64,000 nucleotides of DNA. Origin: an uncultured Bacteroidales bacterium. Its GTDB lineage: Bacteria > Bacteroidota > Bacteroidia > Bacteroidales > UBA932. The stretch is taken from positions 1 to 64,000 of the forward strand of contig CALVDO010000012.1 of assembly GCA_944326355.1 (NCBI GenBank). The letters are read 5' to 3'. Both the position numbers and the translations under genes were made by a program. Within the stretch, counting starts at the first letter, position 1, and the number at the start of each line of letters is the position of its first letter. Below the pieces are notes generated by a model. That model did no database searches. It was not told the DNA's origin and was given only the letters and a program-made list of their open reading frames with translations. Shown one piece after another: positions 35,746 through 45,069 of the stretch.

Positions 35746-38247
35746 TGCACTCCGGGCATACTCTCAAATCCAGCAACCGCTTCCCTGCCTACAGGAAGAT
35801 ACAGAACGGCGGAAGCATTTGGCGGCACTTCGGCATAATAACGGGACAGGCGTCCGTCACGAGTGTCCCAGTCACTTCTGACTGTTCCGAAATCAGACAG
35901 ATACGAACATCTCGCATAGGTCAGGCCGCCGCCTGGCGAAGGCTGAAGGATGATGCGCCGGAAACCTGGCTGAGCCGGATCCGAATCTATGCCTCCGACA
36001 TACCTGTACAGCCATTCGACTACTGAACCGGCCGGAAAATGATTCATCGATATGAGATAGCGGTATGTCCCGTCCGGATATTCAATATAGCTCTGCCAGC
36101 TTTCATATATGGTTGTGGCTCCGTTCACTACGGAGAAAAGCCATGACGGGAACTCTCTCTGCTCAAGAAGACGATATGCCGTATCTCCATATCCGGACTC
36201 GGTAAGGACGGGATTGATGTAGCTGACTCCGGCAAAGCCGGTCCTGAGACGGAATCCGCATTTTTCAATAAGCGCCGCCAGCCTCGCAGCCGCCTTGTCT
36301 ACCGTTTCCTCCCGGAACAGGCCGAACCTCAATCCGAGGACATAGGCGGCCTGCGTCTCCACCGTTCCGCCGACAGGATCCGTCTTGTTGCCGAACTCTC
36401 CCGTCCCATATTTCTCCGGATCGCACTTCATGGATCCGTCATCGTTCACAAATTCTCTATTCCACGCCTCTCTGAAGGCTTCATAGCGACGGGCATATTC
36501 TTCAGCATCCTCTTTTTCGCCTATGACAGCGGCCATCTTCGACAGCAGAAGTGTCGACCAGGCGCAATACGCGGTCTCGGTGATCACCAGAGGAGTATGC
36601 TCATACGCCTCCCAGTCGCCGAACATATCGCCCATGAAGCGGCCCTCGACATCAATATAGTCATCACAGTCCGCTATGATTCTGTCGACATACCGGCACA
36701 TGGACTCATAATTGTCCCTTATGAACGACTCGTCCCCATACTGAAGATACATATGCCACGGTATTATCACTCCAGCATCGCACCATCCCCCGGCGGCTCT
36801 CCCGTGGGCAAGCGCCGGAGCCGGCGAAAATACGGGATAAATGCCGAGATCGTTCTGTCTGTCCCGGACATCGGTCATGTATTTTCTGAAGAATCCGCGC
36901 ACGTCGGAGAAATAGGAAGCCGTCCTCGCGAATATCTGAGCATCGCCTGTCCAGCCGAGCCGCTCGTTTCGCTGCGGACAGTCGGTCGGCACGCTAAGGA
37001 AATTGTCGGTCATGCTCCATCTGGCGTTTTCGACAAGGCGGTTAATGTCGGGATCAGAGCACTCGAACGAACCTGTAGGCCGCAGAGAGGAGCCGATGAC
37101 GACAGCCTTGACGTCTTCCGGCGGGACAGGCTCATCCAGACCAGTCAGCTGCATATACTGGAATCCCCTGTAGACGAACACGGGCTCGAAGACCTCTCCA
37201 TCCGGATCACCTCTCAGCGTGTATCTGTCCTCATTCCGGCAGATGTTCAGATTGGATGTCCATATCGTCCCCGGAGCGTCATCACTGTTGACGAGGAGCT
37301 CCGAATTGAGCTTTTCCCCATGCCGGAGAGTTATGGTCTGCCCGGCCTGCCCTTTGACTTTAACCCTGCATACGCCTGAAATGTTCTGTCCGAAATCATA
37401 TACGAAGACTCCTTCTGCCGGCTCAGTCACGCTGAGGGCCGGAAGCTCGGCAAGCCTCCGCACATATGGGCCGTCCTGGCACACGACTCTGCCTATCTTG
37501 AAATCTGTCCTCTTCCCGAGATCCGGAGACGCCCATGCAGAATCATCGAACCCGGCCCTGCTCCATCCGTCCTGCGACTTTCTCGCATCATGAATCTCTC
37601 CCTGAAAAATGTCGTCATACTGAATCGGCCCGTCGCCATAGAATCGCCATAAAGAATCCGTGCCGAACACTGTCCGGCTTCCGTCAGCATGAGAGGCGAC
37701 GATGACGGCCGCGAATCCAAGTCTGAAACTCCCTTCTGAACATCGGAGCGGCTGTTCCCGTGACATCTCCGCTGAGCCAGTCGACACCGTCAAAGGAATT
37801 CTCCCTCATAAGCCCGGTCTCAAACCAGTCTTCCCCTGAAGATGTCCATTTCTTTCCGTCTTTGTCCCAGACGCTCACCCTCCAATAGTACCGGGTGTGC
37901 GGTTCGAGGGGCTTTCCGCCGTATCTGACATAGCGGGACTGCGGGGAATCGACCTTTCCCGAATCCCAATACGGTTCGGAAACGGAAGAAAGGTCTCCAT
38001 TTGCCGGAGAGCTCATGCCTGCCGTCACTACAAGCCTGTATGCCGTCTGACACTGCCCGGCCTCGGAGGTGTTCATCATCCACGAAAATTCTGGGGAAGG
38101 ATCATCCGTCCCCAAGAGAGAGTCCGCGCCGTTCACGCGCAGTTCCGTCAAAGTCACGCCATCACTGCAGGAAAGCGTCATGATCGTAAGCATCAGCAGG
38201 AAAAGCTTTCCGGCCGATGACCTGAGAAGTGAATGCGGTCTATCCAT
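35577..38247 (-). pseudogene. GH78 alpha-L-rhamnosidase, broken by internal deletion and frameshift
   Basis: Two overlapping frames make up one gene. The N-terminal part (38247 down to ~37735) is a lipoprotein signal (LTIMTLSC) and the first Ig-like domain, ending APMFRREF. The rest (~37735 to 35577) resumes in another frame at FRLGFAAVIVASHADGS and carries the whole catalytic region, including DCPQRNERLGWTGDAQ and GATTIYESW. Between the two, the ~100 residues that normally include the YxELYxNG and LGxGW segments are missing, so the lesion is a deletion with frame change. The last 20 residues come from antisense reading of the 442-bp repeat, replacing the native end. The catalytic domain frame is otherwise open, which suggests recent damage. 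Its promoter (38298-38329) is intact. Confidence 0.85.
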
Positions 38248-38297
38248 GTCTTCCAAAGCAATCGGGTGAAGACAAAGACATTCCGCAAAAAGACAGT

Positions 38298-38329
38298 CAA
38301 ATGTAGGGAATATTCTTCATCTTTTCAAA
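38298..38329 (-). promoter_or_regulatory. Promoter of the broken rhamnosidase gene
   Basis: On the minus strand TTTG (38326-38329), a 20-bp spacer and TACATTTG (38298-38305), a full match to consensus, about 50 bp ahead of the start. Confidence 0.68.
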
Positions 38330-38391
38330 GCCGCAGCCGGGAATAATGGTGCCGCAGCCAAGAATAAGGCATGGTAAACCCGGCCTGGCGG

Positions 38392-38538
38392 CCATTTATA
38401 CTGTTGCGCCTCGGCAATGCAAGCTCGCTTGCATTGCACTCGGCTTCTGCGTATATTTGGCCATAAATGTCCATTTATACTGTTGCGCCTCGGCAATGCA
38501 AGCGAGCTTGCATTGCACTCGGCTTCTGCGTATATTTG
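38392..38538 (+). promoter_or_regulatory. Duplicated palindromic promoter element before the ECF sigma gene
   Basis: Two 68-bp copies (38392-38459 and 38471-38538, period 79) each hold an 11-bp perfect inverted repeat (GCAATGCAAGC and GCTTGCATTGC) with a 2-bp centre, followed by CTCGGCTTCTGCG and TATATTTG. The -33 TTG lies in the right arm, 20 bp from the -7 box. The copies differ only at the centre: TC (38425-38426) in the first, GA (38504-38505) in the second, which are reverse complements. The second copy's -7 box is 15 bp from the sigma gene ATG. Confidence 0.82.
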
Positions 38539-38553
38539 CACCCCGAAAATGAG

Positions 38554-39183
38554 ATGAATACCGACAGAGACATAAGATTAGTTGAAGCTCTCCGAGGAGG
38601 TGACGCTGAAGCGTTCAGTCTGCTGTTCAGGAAGTATTGGCCAAGACTGTACGCATATTCAATGAAGTTCGTCAGGGAAGACGACGCGGCGAGAGACATC
38701 ATTCAGGACTGCTTCATGAGACTGTGGGAGAAGAAAAGCACTCTCACCCCCGTTTCAATTCAGGCGCTTCTGTTCACAATGGTGAGAAACGCCTGTCTCA
38801 ATCACATCAAATATCGGCTCATTCATGACAAGGCAGACATCTCTATCCTCAATGACATGAAATCCGGCACATCTGAAGCCCTGTATGATCTCGACTTCGG
38901 CCGACAGCCGGACAACACGACGCTGTATTCGGAGCTTATGGAGCAGATCGAGATTGTCCTGAGCGGTCTTCCCGAACGCACGAGACAGATTTTCCGCATG
39001 AGCAGGTTCGAGGGACTGAAGAACAGGGAGATAAGCCAGAAGCTCGGCATATCCGCGACAGCCGTCGAGAAACACATGTCCCGAGCCCTGAAGGCGTTTT
39101 CAAGTCATTTCAGATCGATTTATCCTCCTGATCTGTATGCCATTGTCCTTATATGGACGACGACGGGCATCGTCATTTCATGA
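38554..39183 (+). CDS. ECF-type RNA polymerase sigma factor of the PUL
   Basis: A 209-aa extracytoplasmic-function sigma factor. Region 2 includes EAFSLLFRKYWPRLYAYSMK and DIIQDCFMRLWEKK; region 4 includes IFRMSRFEGLKNREISQKLG and ISATAVEKHMSRALKAF. I set the start at 38554, close behind the -7 box at 38531-38538; the frame is open further upstream through the promoter repeat, which cannot be coding. FecR follows, then SusC with an STN domain, so this is the usual Bacteroidota trans-envelope signalling set that turns on the PUL when substrate is bound. Confidence 0.93.
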   Translation: MNTDRDIRLVEALRGGDAEAFSLLFRKYWPRLYAYSMKFVREDDAARDIIQDCFMRLWEKKSTLTPVSIQALLFTMVRNACLNHIKYRLIHDKADISILNDMKSGTSEALYDLDFGRQPDNTTLYSELMEQIEIVLSGLPERTRQIFRMSRFEGLKNREISQKLGISATAVEKHMSRALKAFSSHFRSIYPPDLYAIVLIWTTTGIVIS

Positions 39184-39195
39184 GGTCGGCCGGAA

Positions 39196-39262
39196 TTTTT
39201 TTCGATTTTTTCGTTTCAAGGGGGGTTGGGTAAAATCCCCTTCAATTGTTTTATCTCAAGAA
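39196..39262 (+). promoter_or_regulatory. Sigma-FecR spacer element (G-rich / T-rich)
   Basis: The 91-bp spacer has T-runs (ATTTTTTTCGATTTTTT), a G6 run and GGGTAAAATCCCC, which can form a small GGG/CCC hairpin. Similar G-rich GGGTA sequences often precede fecR genes in Bacteroidota; it may be the target of the cognate sigma. Function is inferred. Confidence 0.35.
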
Positions 39263-39274
39263 AGCCACAGATAC

Positions 39275-40294
39275 ATGGATTCAAGACACGACAGCACACC
39301 CGAGAGAATCAGGGACATCGCCACGAGATATTTCAATGGCGAGGCCGATTCCGCACAGGAAAGGGAACTGTATGATTTTCTGGCTCAGGAAGCATCAGGA
39401 ATGGAACTTCTGCGGGAATGGGAGGCAGAATGGGAACTGTCCGACTGCAGAAACACGGAATCAGACAGGGAATGGGAAAGGCTCGCCGAAAGGATCAGAC
39501 GGAGCGAAACGGAGCGCCTGAAGAAACAGAACAGGAAAAGAGTGTTCATACGGACCGCCTCAGTCGCTGCCGCATGCACAGCACTTATGTTGAGCGCCGG
39601 AGGCATAGTCGGCATCGTACGGTCTGTGAGCCCGGCACAATACTGCTCGATAGAGGCTCCGCTTGGAGAGAGGGCGCACATAATGCTCGCAGACGGAAGT
39701 TCCGTATGGCTCAACGCCGGGTCTTCACTCAGATATTCTGAAAGATTCTCAGTCTGGAACAGAAAAGTTGAGCTCTCAGGTGAAGGTTATTTCGAAGTCG
39801 CCAGACAGAGCGGAAGACCGTTCATTGTGCAGACGACATCGTATGACATAAAGGTGACGGGAACAAAATTCAACGTGTCCGCATACCCGGAGGACGACTT
39901 CGCTTCAGTGGCTCTGACGGAAGGAAGCGTCGAGCTGCTCAGCGAGGAGATGAAGATCCCGATGTCGGCAGGAGAGACAGTCACGCTCTATAAGGACAGC
40001 GGGAAATTCTACAGAAGCCATGAGCCCAACGGGAACTCGAACAGCTGGATTGAAAACAGAGTCGACTTCGACAACATAACTCTTGACCTTCTGGCGACAA
40101 AGCTTTCAAGGCAGTACAACAGAAGGATATTCATAGAATCCGAGACGCTTCTGAACCGCAAGTTCCACATTTCCCTCAGAAACAATGAGAGCATAGAGGA
40201 AGTGCTTGCCGCTCTTAAAGACATAATACCGATAACATACGAATTTGCCGACAAAGACATTTACATAAGAGAACTGCAAAAAGACCACATGTAA
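39275..40294 (+). CDS. FecR-family anti-sigma factor
   Basis: A 339-aa single-pass inner-membrane regulator. The cytoplasmic N-terminal part (to ~85) is followed by a membrane helix (VFIRTASVAAACTALMLS), then the periplasmic FecR domain (GERAHIMLADGSSVWLNAGS, YFEVARQSGRPFIVQT, VTGTKFNVSAYPED, VALTEGSVEL) and a C-terminal STN-like domain (VDFDNITLDLLATKLSRQYN). It should hold the ECF sigma inactive until the STN domain of SusC signals. The start at 39275 avoids overlap with the sigma gene; an open frame extends upstream. Confidence 0.93.
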   Translation: MDSRHDSTPERIRDIATRYFNGEADSAQERELYDFLAQEASGMELLREWEAEWELSDCRNTESDREWERLAERIRRSETERLKKQNRKRVFIRTASVAAACTALMLSAGGIVGIVRSVSPAQYCSIEAPLGERAHIMLADGSSVWLNAGSSLRYSERFSVWNRKVELSGEGYFEVARQSGRPFIVQTTSYDIKVTGTKFNVSAYPEDDFASVALTEGSVELLSEEMKIPMSAGETVTLYKDSGKFYRSHEPNGNSNSWIENRVDFDNITLDLLATKLSRQYNRRIFIESETLLNRKFHISLRNNESIEEVLAALKDIIPITYEFADKDIYIRELQKDHM

Positions 40295-40333
40295 TGTAGA
40301 ATCAAATCCACAAAACACTTAAACTAATTAATC

Positions 40334-43300
40334 ATGAACCTATTGCAAATTCTGCAACGGCTGTCTGTCACGACGGTCGTCTGCTGCTCGCTTGCGGTCT
40401 CCGTATCGGCGCAGACCATAAGCAAGACATTCAGGAATGAGTCTCTCAGAACGGTTCTGAATGAGATCGAGCAACAGACGGGCCTGTCCGTAATCTGCGA
40501 TTCTGACAAGCTCGACAGCCACGCCAAGATCTCCGCGACATTTGAAGACGCGGATGTGAACGAAGTCCTCGACAGCATTCTCAGCGATGACTTCGAGTAT
40601 TCGATCGTCAACAAGATGATCGTCATCCACGAGAAGAGGCAGGACGGGAAAGGAGAGACGGACGACGACAGGGTCTCAGGAGTAATATACGATGACACCG
40701 GAGCCCCTCTTCCGGGAGCAAGCGTAATAGTGAAGGGCACCCGCAACGGAACGACGACCGACATGGACGGAAAGTTCTCCCTCAGCGGAGTCTCGCCTGA
40801 GGACATTCTCGAAATAGCCTTCCTCGGATTCAGGACAGTCGAGCAGCCGGTAGGAGACAAGGCAGTGTTCAGCATCTCTCTCGAAAGCGACAGCGAGATG
40901 CTTGACGAGCTCGTGGTCATAGGCTACGGCGTCCAGAAGAGAAGCGACATCACGGGGTCTGTCGCATCTCTCAAGACCGACGAACTCCTGAGCACACCGG
41001 CATACAACGCTTCTCAGGCCCTTCAGGGAAAGGTGGCAGGAGTCATGGTCCAGAATACGAGCGGAGACCCTTCCGCATCTCCTGAAATCCGAATCAGAGG
41101 AGCCAACTCTCTCACCTACGGAAACTCTCCGCTGGTAATCTGCGACGGTGTCCAGGGCGTAGGCCTCAACGGAATCAATCCAAATGAAATCGAATCCATT
41201 GAAGTGCTGAAGGACGCTGCGGCTCTCTCAGTGTATGGATCGCAGGGAGCGAACGGAGTCATCCTCGTCACGACGAAGAAAGGCAAGGGAGAGCGCGGAC
41301 AGGTGCATTACAACGGCTTCGTTACGGTGGACAATGTGGCGAGATACATCCCTACCCTCGAAGCATGGGAATATGCTTCGCTGCATAATGCAAGAAGAAT
41401 CGAGGAGGGGCTGAAGCCTCTGTTTGAGGAAGAGGCCATCGCCGCCATGGGCAAGGGAACGAACTGGCAGAACGAGATCTACCGTACGGCCATCACGCAC
41501 AACCACAGCCTGAGCGTAAGCGGCTCCAAAAGTGTATTCTCATATTATATCGCGGCCGGCATCACCCAGAAGCAGGGCGTGGTGCTGAACACCGGCTACG
41601 ACCAGTATACTCTCAGAGGCAATTTCTCGGCAGACGTCACTCCGAAGCTGAACATCGCCATGAATGTGTATGCGGTCTACGACGAGAACAACACGGGAGG
41701 CGCAACTACCGCCATACACGAGGCACTGCTCTGGTCTCCTACGGTACCGATCTACGAAGAAGACGGATCGTATTCACAGCCTCAGGGCAACGGAATCGGT
41801 CCTAATCCGGGGTCAAACCCTGTCGGTGCCGCAGTTGAAGCAAACAACAGAAGCAACTCCGGAGGATTTCACGTGTCTCTGAGCGGGACCTGGAAGCTCT
41901 GGAAAGACTGGCTGAAGATCAGCAGCCAGCTCGTGTACAGGACAAGCGGCAGCACAAGCGGATACTTCGACAATCAGAAAGTTAACAACGGAGCATCCGA
42001 GGATGTCTCCGGAGGCAAGACCGTAAGCGCATCAAACGGCATTGACAATACCACCACCCTCACATTCGACAGAGAATGGGGGAAGCACCATGTTCAGGCG
42101 ACAGGCGTATACGAGGTGCGCAAATCGGCATACAACAGCATGGGAGGCTCGGCAAGAGGAATCCCGGTCAACATGGGATGGCAGGGCATCAATTTCGGCG
42201 CCGAATTCGACCCTCCATACTCAGGGTACACCAAGACGGCTGCCCAGTCGGTGATGGGCCGCGTAAACTACAGCTTCGACGACAGATACATGGTATCAGG
42301 GTCTGTACGACACGACGGAGCGAGCCAGCTTGCGGACGGGAACAAGTTTGACACCTTCTGGGCTGCATCCGCGGGATGGAACATCTCCAATGAGAAATTC
42401 ATGAGAAAGGCGAAGAGAGTCATCACCGACCTCAAGCTTAGAGCCAGCTACGGTACCGTCGGCAACGCCGCAGTTCCGGCATACTCGTCGCACCTGCTGT
42501 TCAATTCAAGCCGCGACGACAATGACAATCTGGTGCTTTCCGTGGCACAGGCTGCCAACAGCAACCTCAAATGGGAACGCACGAGAGAATTCAACGTCGG
42601 AATCGACATGAACCTCTGGGACGGCAAGCTCCTCTTCACGGCGGAATATTACGACAAGCTCACCACGGATCTTCTCATGTGGCAGAAAGTTCCTATTGTC
42701 TCAAATGTAGACCAGGTGCTGCGCAACGTGGGGTCGGTCTCAAACAAGGGATGGGACTTTTCACTCGGAGGGACACCGGTAGCCACAAAGAATTTCTCGT
42801 GGAGCATCAACTGGACCCTGAACCTGAACCAGAACAAGATTCTCAAGCTCGACGGGATAAGCGACAGGCTCATCGACGGACAGCTCGACTATCCGGGTCT
42901 CACCGGCTCGCATGTGCAGATGGTGGGACAGCCTATGGCCACCTTCCTCGGATTCAAATATGCAGGAACATGGAAGACTGAAGAGGCCTCACTCGCCGCG
43001 ATGTACGGCAACGTGCCCGGAGACGCCAAATATGTGGACATTAACATGGACGGAAAGATCGACAATTCCGACATCACCATCATAGGCAATGCCCAGCCTA
43101 AGGGCATCTTCGGAATCAACAACACTTTCCGCTGGAAAAATCTGGATCTCAACATCTTCTTTCAGGGAGTATGGGGCAACGACATATATAACATCAACAG
43201 GTTCTACATGACCGGAACGCTGCCGGACATCCGCGACCACTGGACGCCGGAAAACCAGACGGACTACCCTGCCTTCACCGCAAAAGAGCTCGGGAACTGC

Positions 43301-43558
43301 GACAGATGGGTGGAGGACGGCTCTTATCTGAGGCTCAAGAACCTGTCCATCGGATATACCTTCCCGCGGAAGTGGATGTCGAAGATCAAGGTGTCATCCC
43401 TCAGGATATACGCCAGCGGGAACAATCTCTGGACTCTGACAAAGTACAGCGGATATGACCCTGAAGCCGCAAACGGGATGGATGCGAGCGGAGGTGTGGA
43501 TCACGCAGTCTATCCTTCAGTGAGAAGTTTCGTATTCGGAATCGATCTGTCCTTTTAA
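40334..43558 (+). CDS. SusC/RagA-type TonB-linked outer-membrane transporter with STN domain
   Basis: A 1074-aa outer-membrane transporter. After a signal peptide (cleavage near SVSAQ) there is an STN domain (about 28-100, FRNESLRTVLNEIEQQTGLS), then a carboxypeptidase-D-like domain (about 115-195, SGVIYDDTGAPLPGASVIVK), the plug (ALQGKVAGVMVQNTSGDPSA, EIRIRGANSL) and a beta-barrel ending in VFGIDLSF with a terminal Phe. The STN domain ties it to the FecR/ECF pair upstream. With SusD it forms the lidded importer for oligosaccharides. It follows fecR by 39 bp. Confidence 0.95.
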   Translation: MNLLQILQRLSVTTVVCCSLAVSVSAQTISKTFRNESLRTVLNEIEQQTGLSVICDSDKLDSHAKISATFEDADVNEVLDSILSDDFEYSIVNKMIVIHEKRQDGKGETDDDRVSGVIYDDTGAPLPGASVIVKGTRNGTTTDMDGKFSLSGVSPEDILEIAFLGFRTVEQPVGDKAVFSISLESDSEMLDELVVIGYGVQKRSDITGSVASLKTDELLSTPAYNASQALQGKVAGVMVQNTSGDPSASPEIRIRGANSLTYGNSPLVICDGVQGVGLNGINPNEIESIEVLKDAAALSVYGSQGANGVILVTTKKGKGERGQVHYNGFVTVDNVARYIPTLEAWEYASLHNARRIEEGLKPLFEEEAIAAMGKGTNWQNEIYRTAITHNHSLSVSGSKSVFSYYIAAGITQKQGVVLNTGYDQYTLRGNFSADVTPKLNIAMNVYAVYDENNTGGATTAIHEALLWSPTVPIYEEDGSYSQPQGNGIGPNPGSNPVGAAVEANNRSNSGGFHVSLSGTWKLWKDWLKISSQLVYRTSGSTSGYFDNQKVNNGASEDVSGGKTVSASNGIDNTTTLTFDREWGKHHVQATGVYEVRKSAYNSMGGSARGIPVNMGWQGINFGAEFDPPYSGYTKTAAQSVMGRVNYSFDDRYMVSGSVRHDGASQLADGNKFDTFWAASAGWNISNEKFMRKAKRVITDLKLRASYGTVGNAAVPAYSSHLLFNSSRDDNDNLVLSVAQAANSNLKWERTREFNVGIDMNLWDGKLLFTAEYYDKLTTDLLMWQKVPIVSNVDQVLRNVGSVSNKGWDFSLGGTPVATKNFSWSINWTLNLNQNKILKLDGISDRLIDGQLDYPGLTGSHVQMVGQPMATFLGFKYAGTWKTEEASLAAMYGNVPGDAKYVDINMDGKIDNSDITIIGNAQPKGIFGINNTFRWKNLDLNIFFQGVWGNDIYNINRFYMTGTLPDIRDHWTPENQTDYPAFTAKELGNCDRWVEDGSYLRLKNLSIGYTFPRKWMSKIKVSSLRIYASGNNLWTLTKYSGYDPEAANGMDASGGVDHAVYPSVRSFVFGIDLSF

Positions 43559-43581
43559 TAACCGCAACAAGAAAACGATCA

Positions 43582-45048
43582 ATGAAACGCCATACAATAA
43601 TCAATGCACTGACTGTCATCGCGCTGCTCTTTACGGCGGGCGGATGCATCAGTCTCGATGAAGACATAACGGCTCAGCCTACTGCCGACAAGTTTTTCGA
43701 TGAGCCGGATGATTTCTTCAGCTTCATAGCGTCAGCATACGCTCCTCTGGTCACATTCTACGGGTCCGATTGCCCTTACTGCATGGGAGCGCCTGCGGAA
43801 GACGTGGATTTCGACATAGACAGATGGGAAGGATTCAAGACCGCAGACATAAACTCAGTCGGAAATCCGGACGAAATGACGGACATGGCATGGGACAACA
43901 TGTACAAGTCCATAGGCATCTGCAACACGCTCATCCAGACAATCAATGACTGCAACCTCGACAGGTCGCTGCTGAGAGCCGTCGAGGGCGAGGCGAAATT
44001 CCTCCGGGCATTCTGCTACTTCCAGCTGACGAGGTTCTTCAGGACATGTCCTATCATAACCGAAGAGAACTCGTCGGAAGCCGTCACGGCAAAGGACAAC
44101 ACCACCGAAGAAATCTATGCCCACATACTCAAAGATCTCGCCGACGCCGAATCCATGCTGCCGGAAGAGCAGAGCGACGCCTTCAGGCCGACAGTCTGGG
44201 CCGCCAAAGCGCTTCTCTCCGAAGTCTACCTCACGATGGCAGGCTACCCTCTGTACCAGACGGACAAATATGCCCTGGCAAGAGACAAGGCGAATGAAAT
44301 CATCATATCTGAGAGATTTGACCTTGAGCCCGTCTATTTCGACCTCTGGCTGTGGGACAACCGCTACACCAACAAGGAGTTCATCTTCACCTTCTACGCA
44401 AACGCGGACAACGGAGACCAGACCTATGTCAACTGCGCCGTCAGACCTACTGACGCCGGTGAAGGAGGATGGTGCGACTGGTTCAGCGACAAGCTCTTCC
44501 TTGAAGAGTTCCCTGTCGGAGACGGCTCAAGAGTCGAGGGCACTTTCTACCTGACGCTGCTTGACGGTTCATCATGGGAGACCTCAATCGCCGGCCAGCC
44601 CTATGTTGGCAAGCTCCGAGACGCAGGCCCTCACTCGGGAGGATATTCCGGTCCGTGGAACTACGCCAACGGAAACGCGGACGGCTTCTTCAATCAGTAC
44701 AGGTTCTCTGAGATCCTTCTCATCTATGCGGAAGCGGCGAACATGGCCGAGAACGGGCCTTCGAAGGACGCATACGAAGCCCTCAACAGGGTGAGGAGAC
44801 GCGCCGGATGCGAAGAAGCGTCCAACCTGAGCAAGGACGAATTCGACAAGGCCGTTCTGGACGAGCGCAAATGGGAGCTCGCGTTCGAGAACAGCAGGTG
44901 GTTCGACATCTGCCGCCGCCAGCTTCTTCAGGAAGTTCTGGACAAATATTGTCCGGGAAGGAAAATAGACGAGCACAACTACTGGATGCCGAAGCCATAC
45001 GACAGACTTGAGATATGGACCGGAATTGAGCAGAATGAAGGATATTGA
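43582..45048 (+). CDS. SusD/RagB-type nutrient-binding outer-membrane lipoprotein
   Basis: A 488-aa lipoprotein (lipobox in FTAGGCISLD). Family features include helical TPR-like segments with CNTLIQTINDC, EAKFLRAFCYFQLTRFF and the C-terminal RYSEILLIYAEA-type segment here as FRFSEILLIYAEAANMAEN, and DERKWELAFENSRWFDICRR near the end. It binds glycan at the cell surface and closes the SusC transporter. It follows SusC by 23 bp. Confidence 0.95.
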   Translation: MKRHTIINALTVIALLFTAGGCISLDEDITAQPTADKFFDEPDDFFSFIASAYAPLVTFYGSDCPYCMGAPAEDVDFDIDRWEGFKTADINSVGNPDEMTDMAWDNMYKSIGICNTLIQTINDCNLDRSLLRAVEGEAKFLRAFCYFQLTRFFRTCPIITEENSSEAVTAKDNTTEEIYAHILKDLADAESMLPEEQSDAFRPTVWAAKALLSEVYLTMAGYPLYQTDKYALARDKANEIIISERFDLEPVYFDLWLWDNRYTNKEFIFTFYANADNGDQTYVNCAVRPTDAGEGGWCDWFSDKLFLEEFPVGDGSRVEGTFYLTLLDGSSWETSIAGQPYVGKLRDAGPHSGGYSGPWNYANGNADGFFNQYRFSEILLIYAEAANMAENGPSKDAYEALNRVRRRAGCEEASNLSKDEFDKAVLDERKWELAFENSRWFDICRRQLLQEVLDKYCPGRKIDEHNYWMPKPYDRLEIWTGIEQNEGY

Positions 45049-45069
45049 ATGACTTGAATCTTACAGACG

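Noticed and set aside
35577..37793. A stand-alone 738-aa rhamnosidase
   Set aside because: Its N-terminus lies in another frame up to 38247 and a domain is missing; the first ~30 residues of this frame are not rhamnosidase-like.
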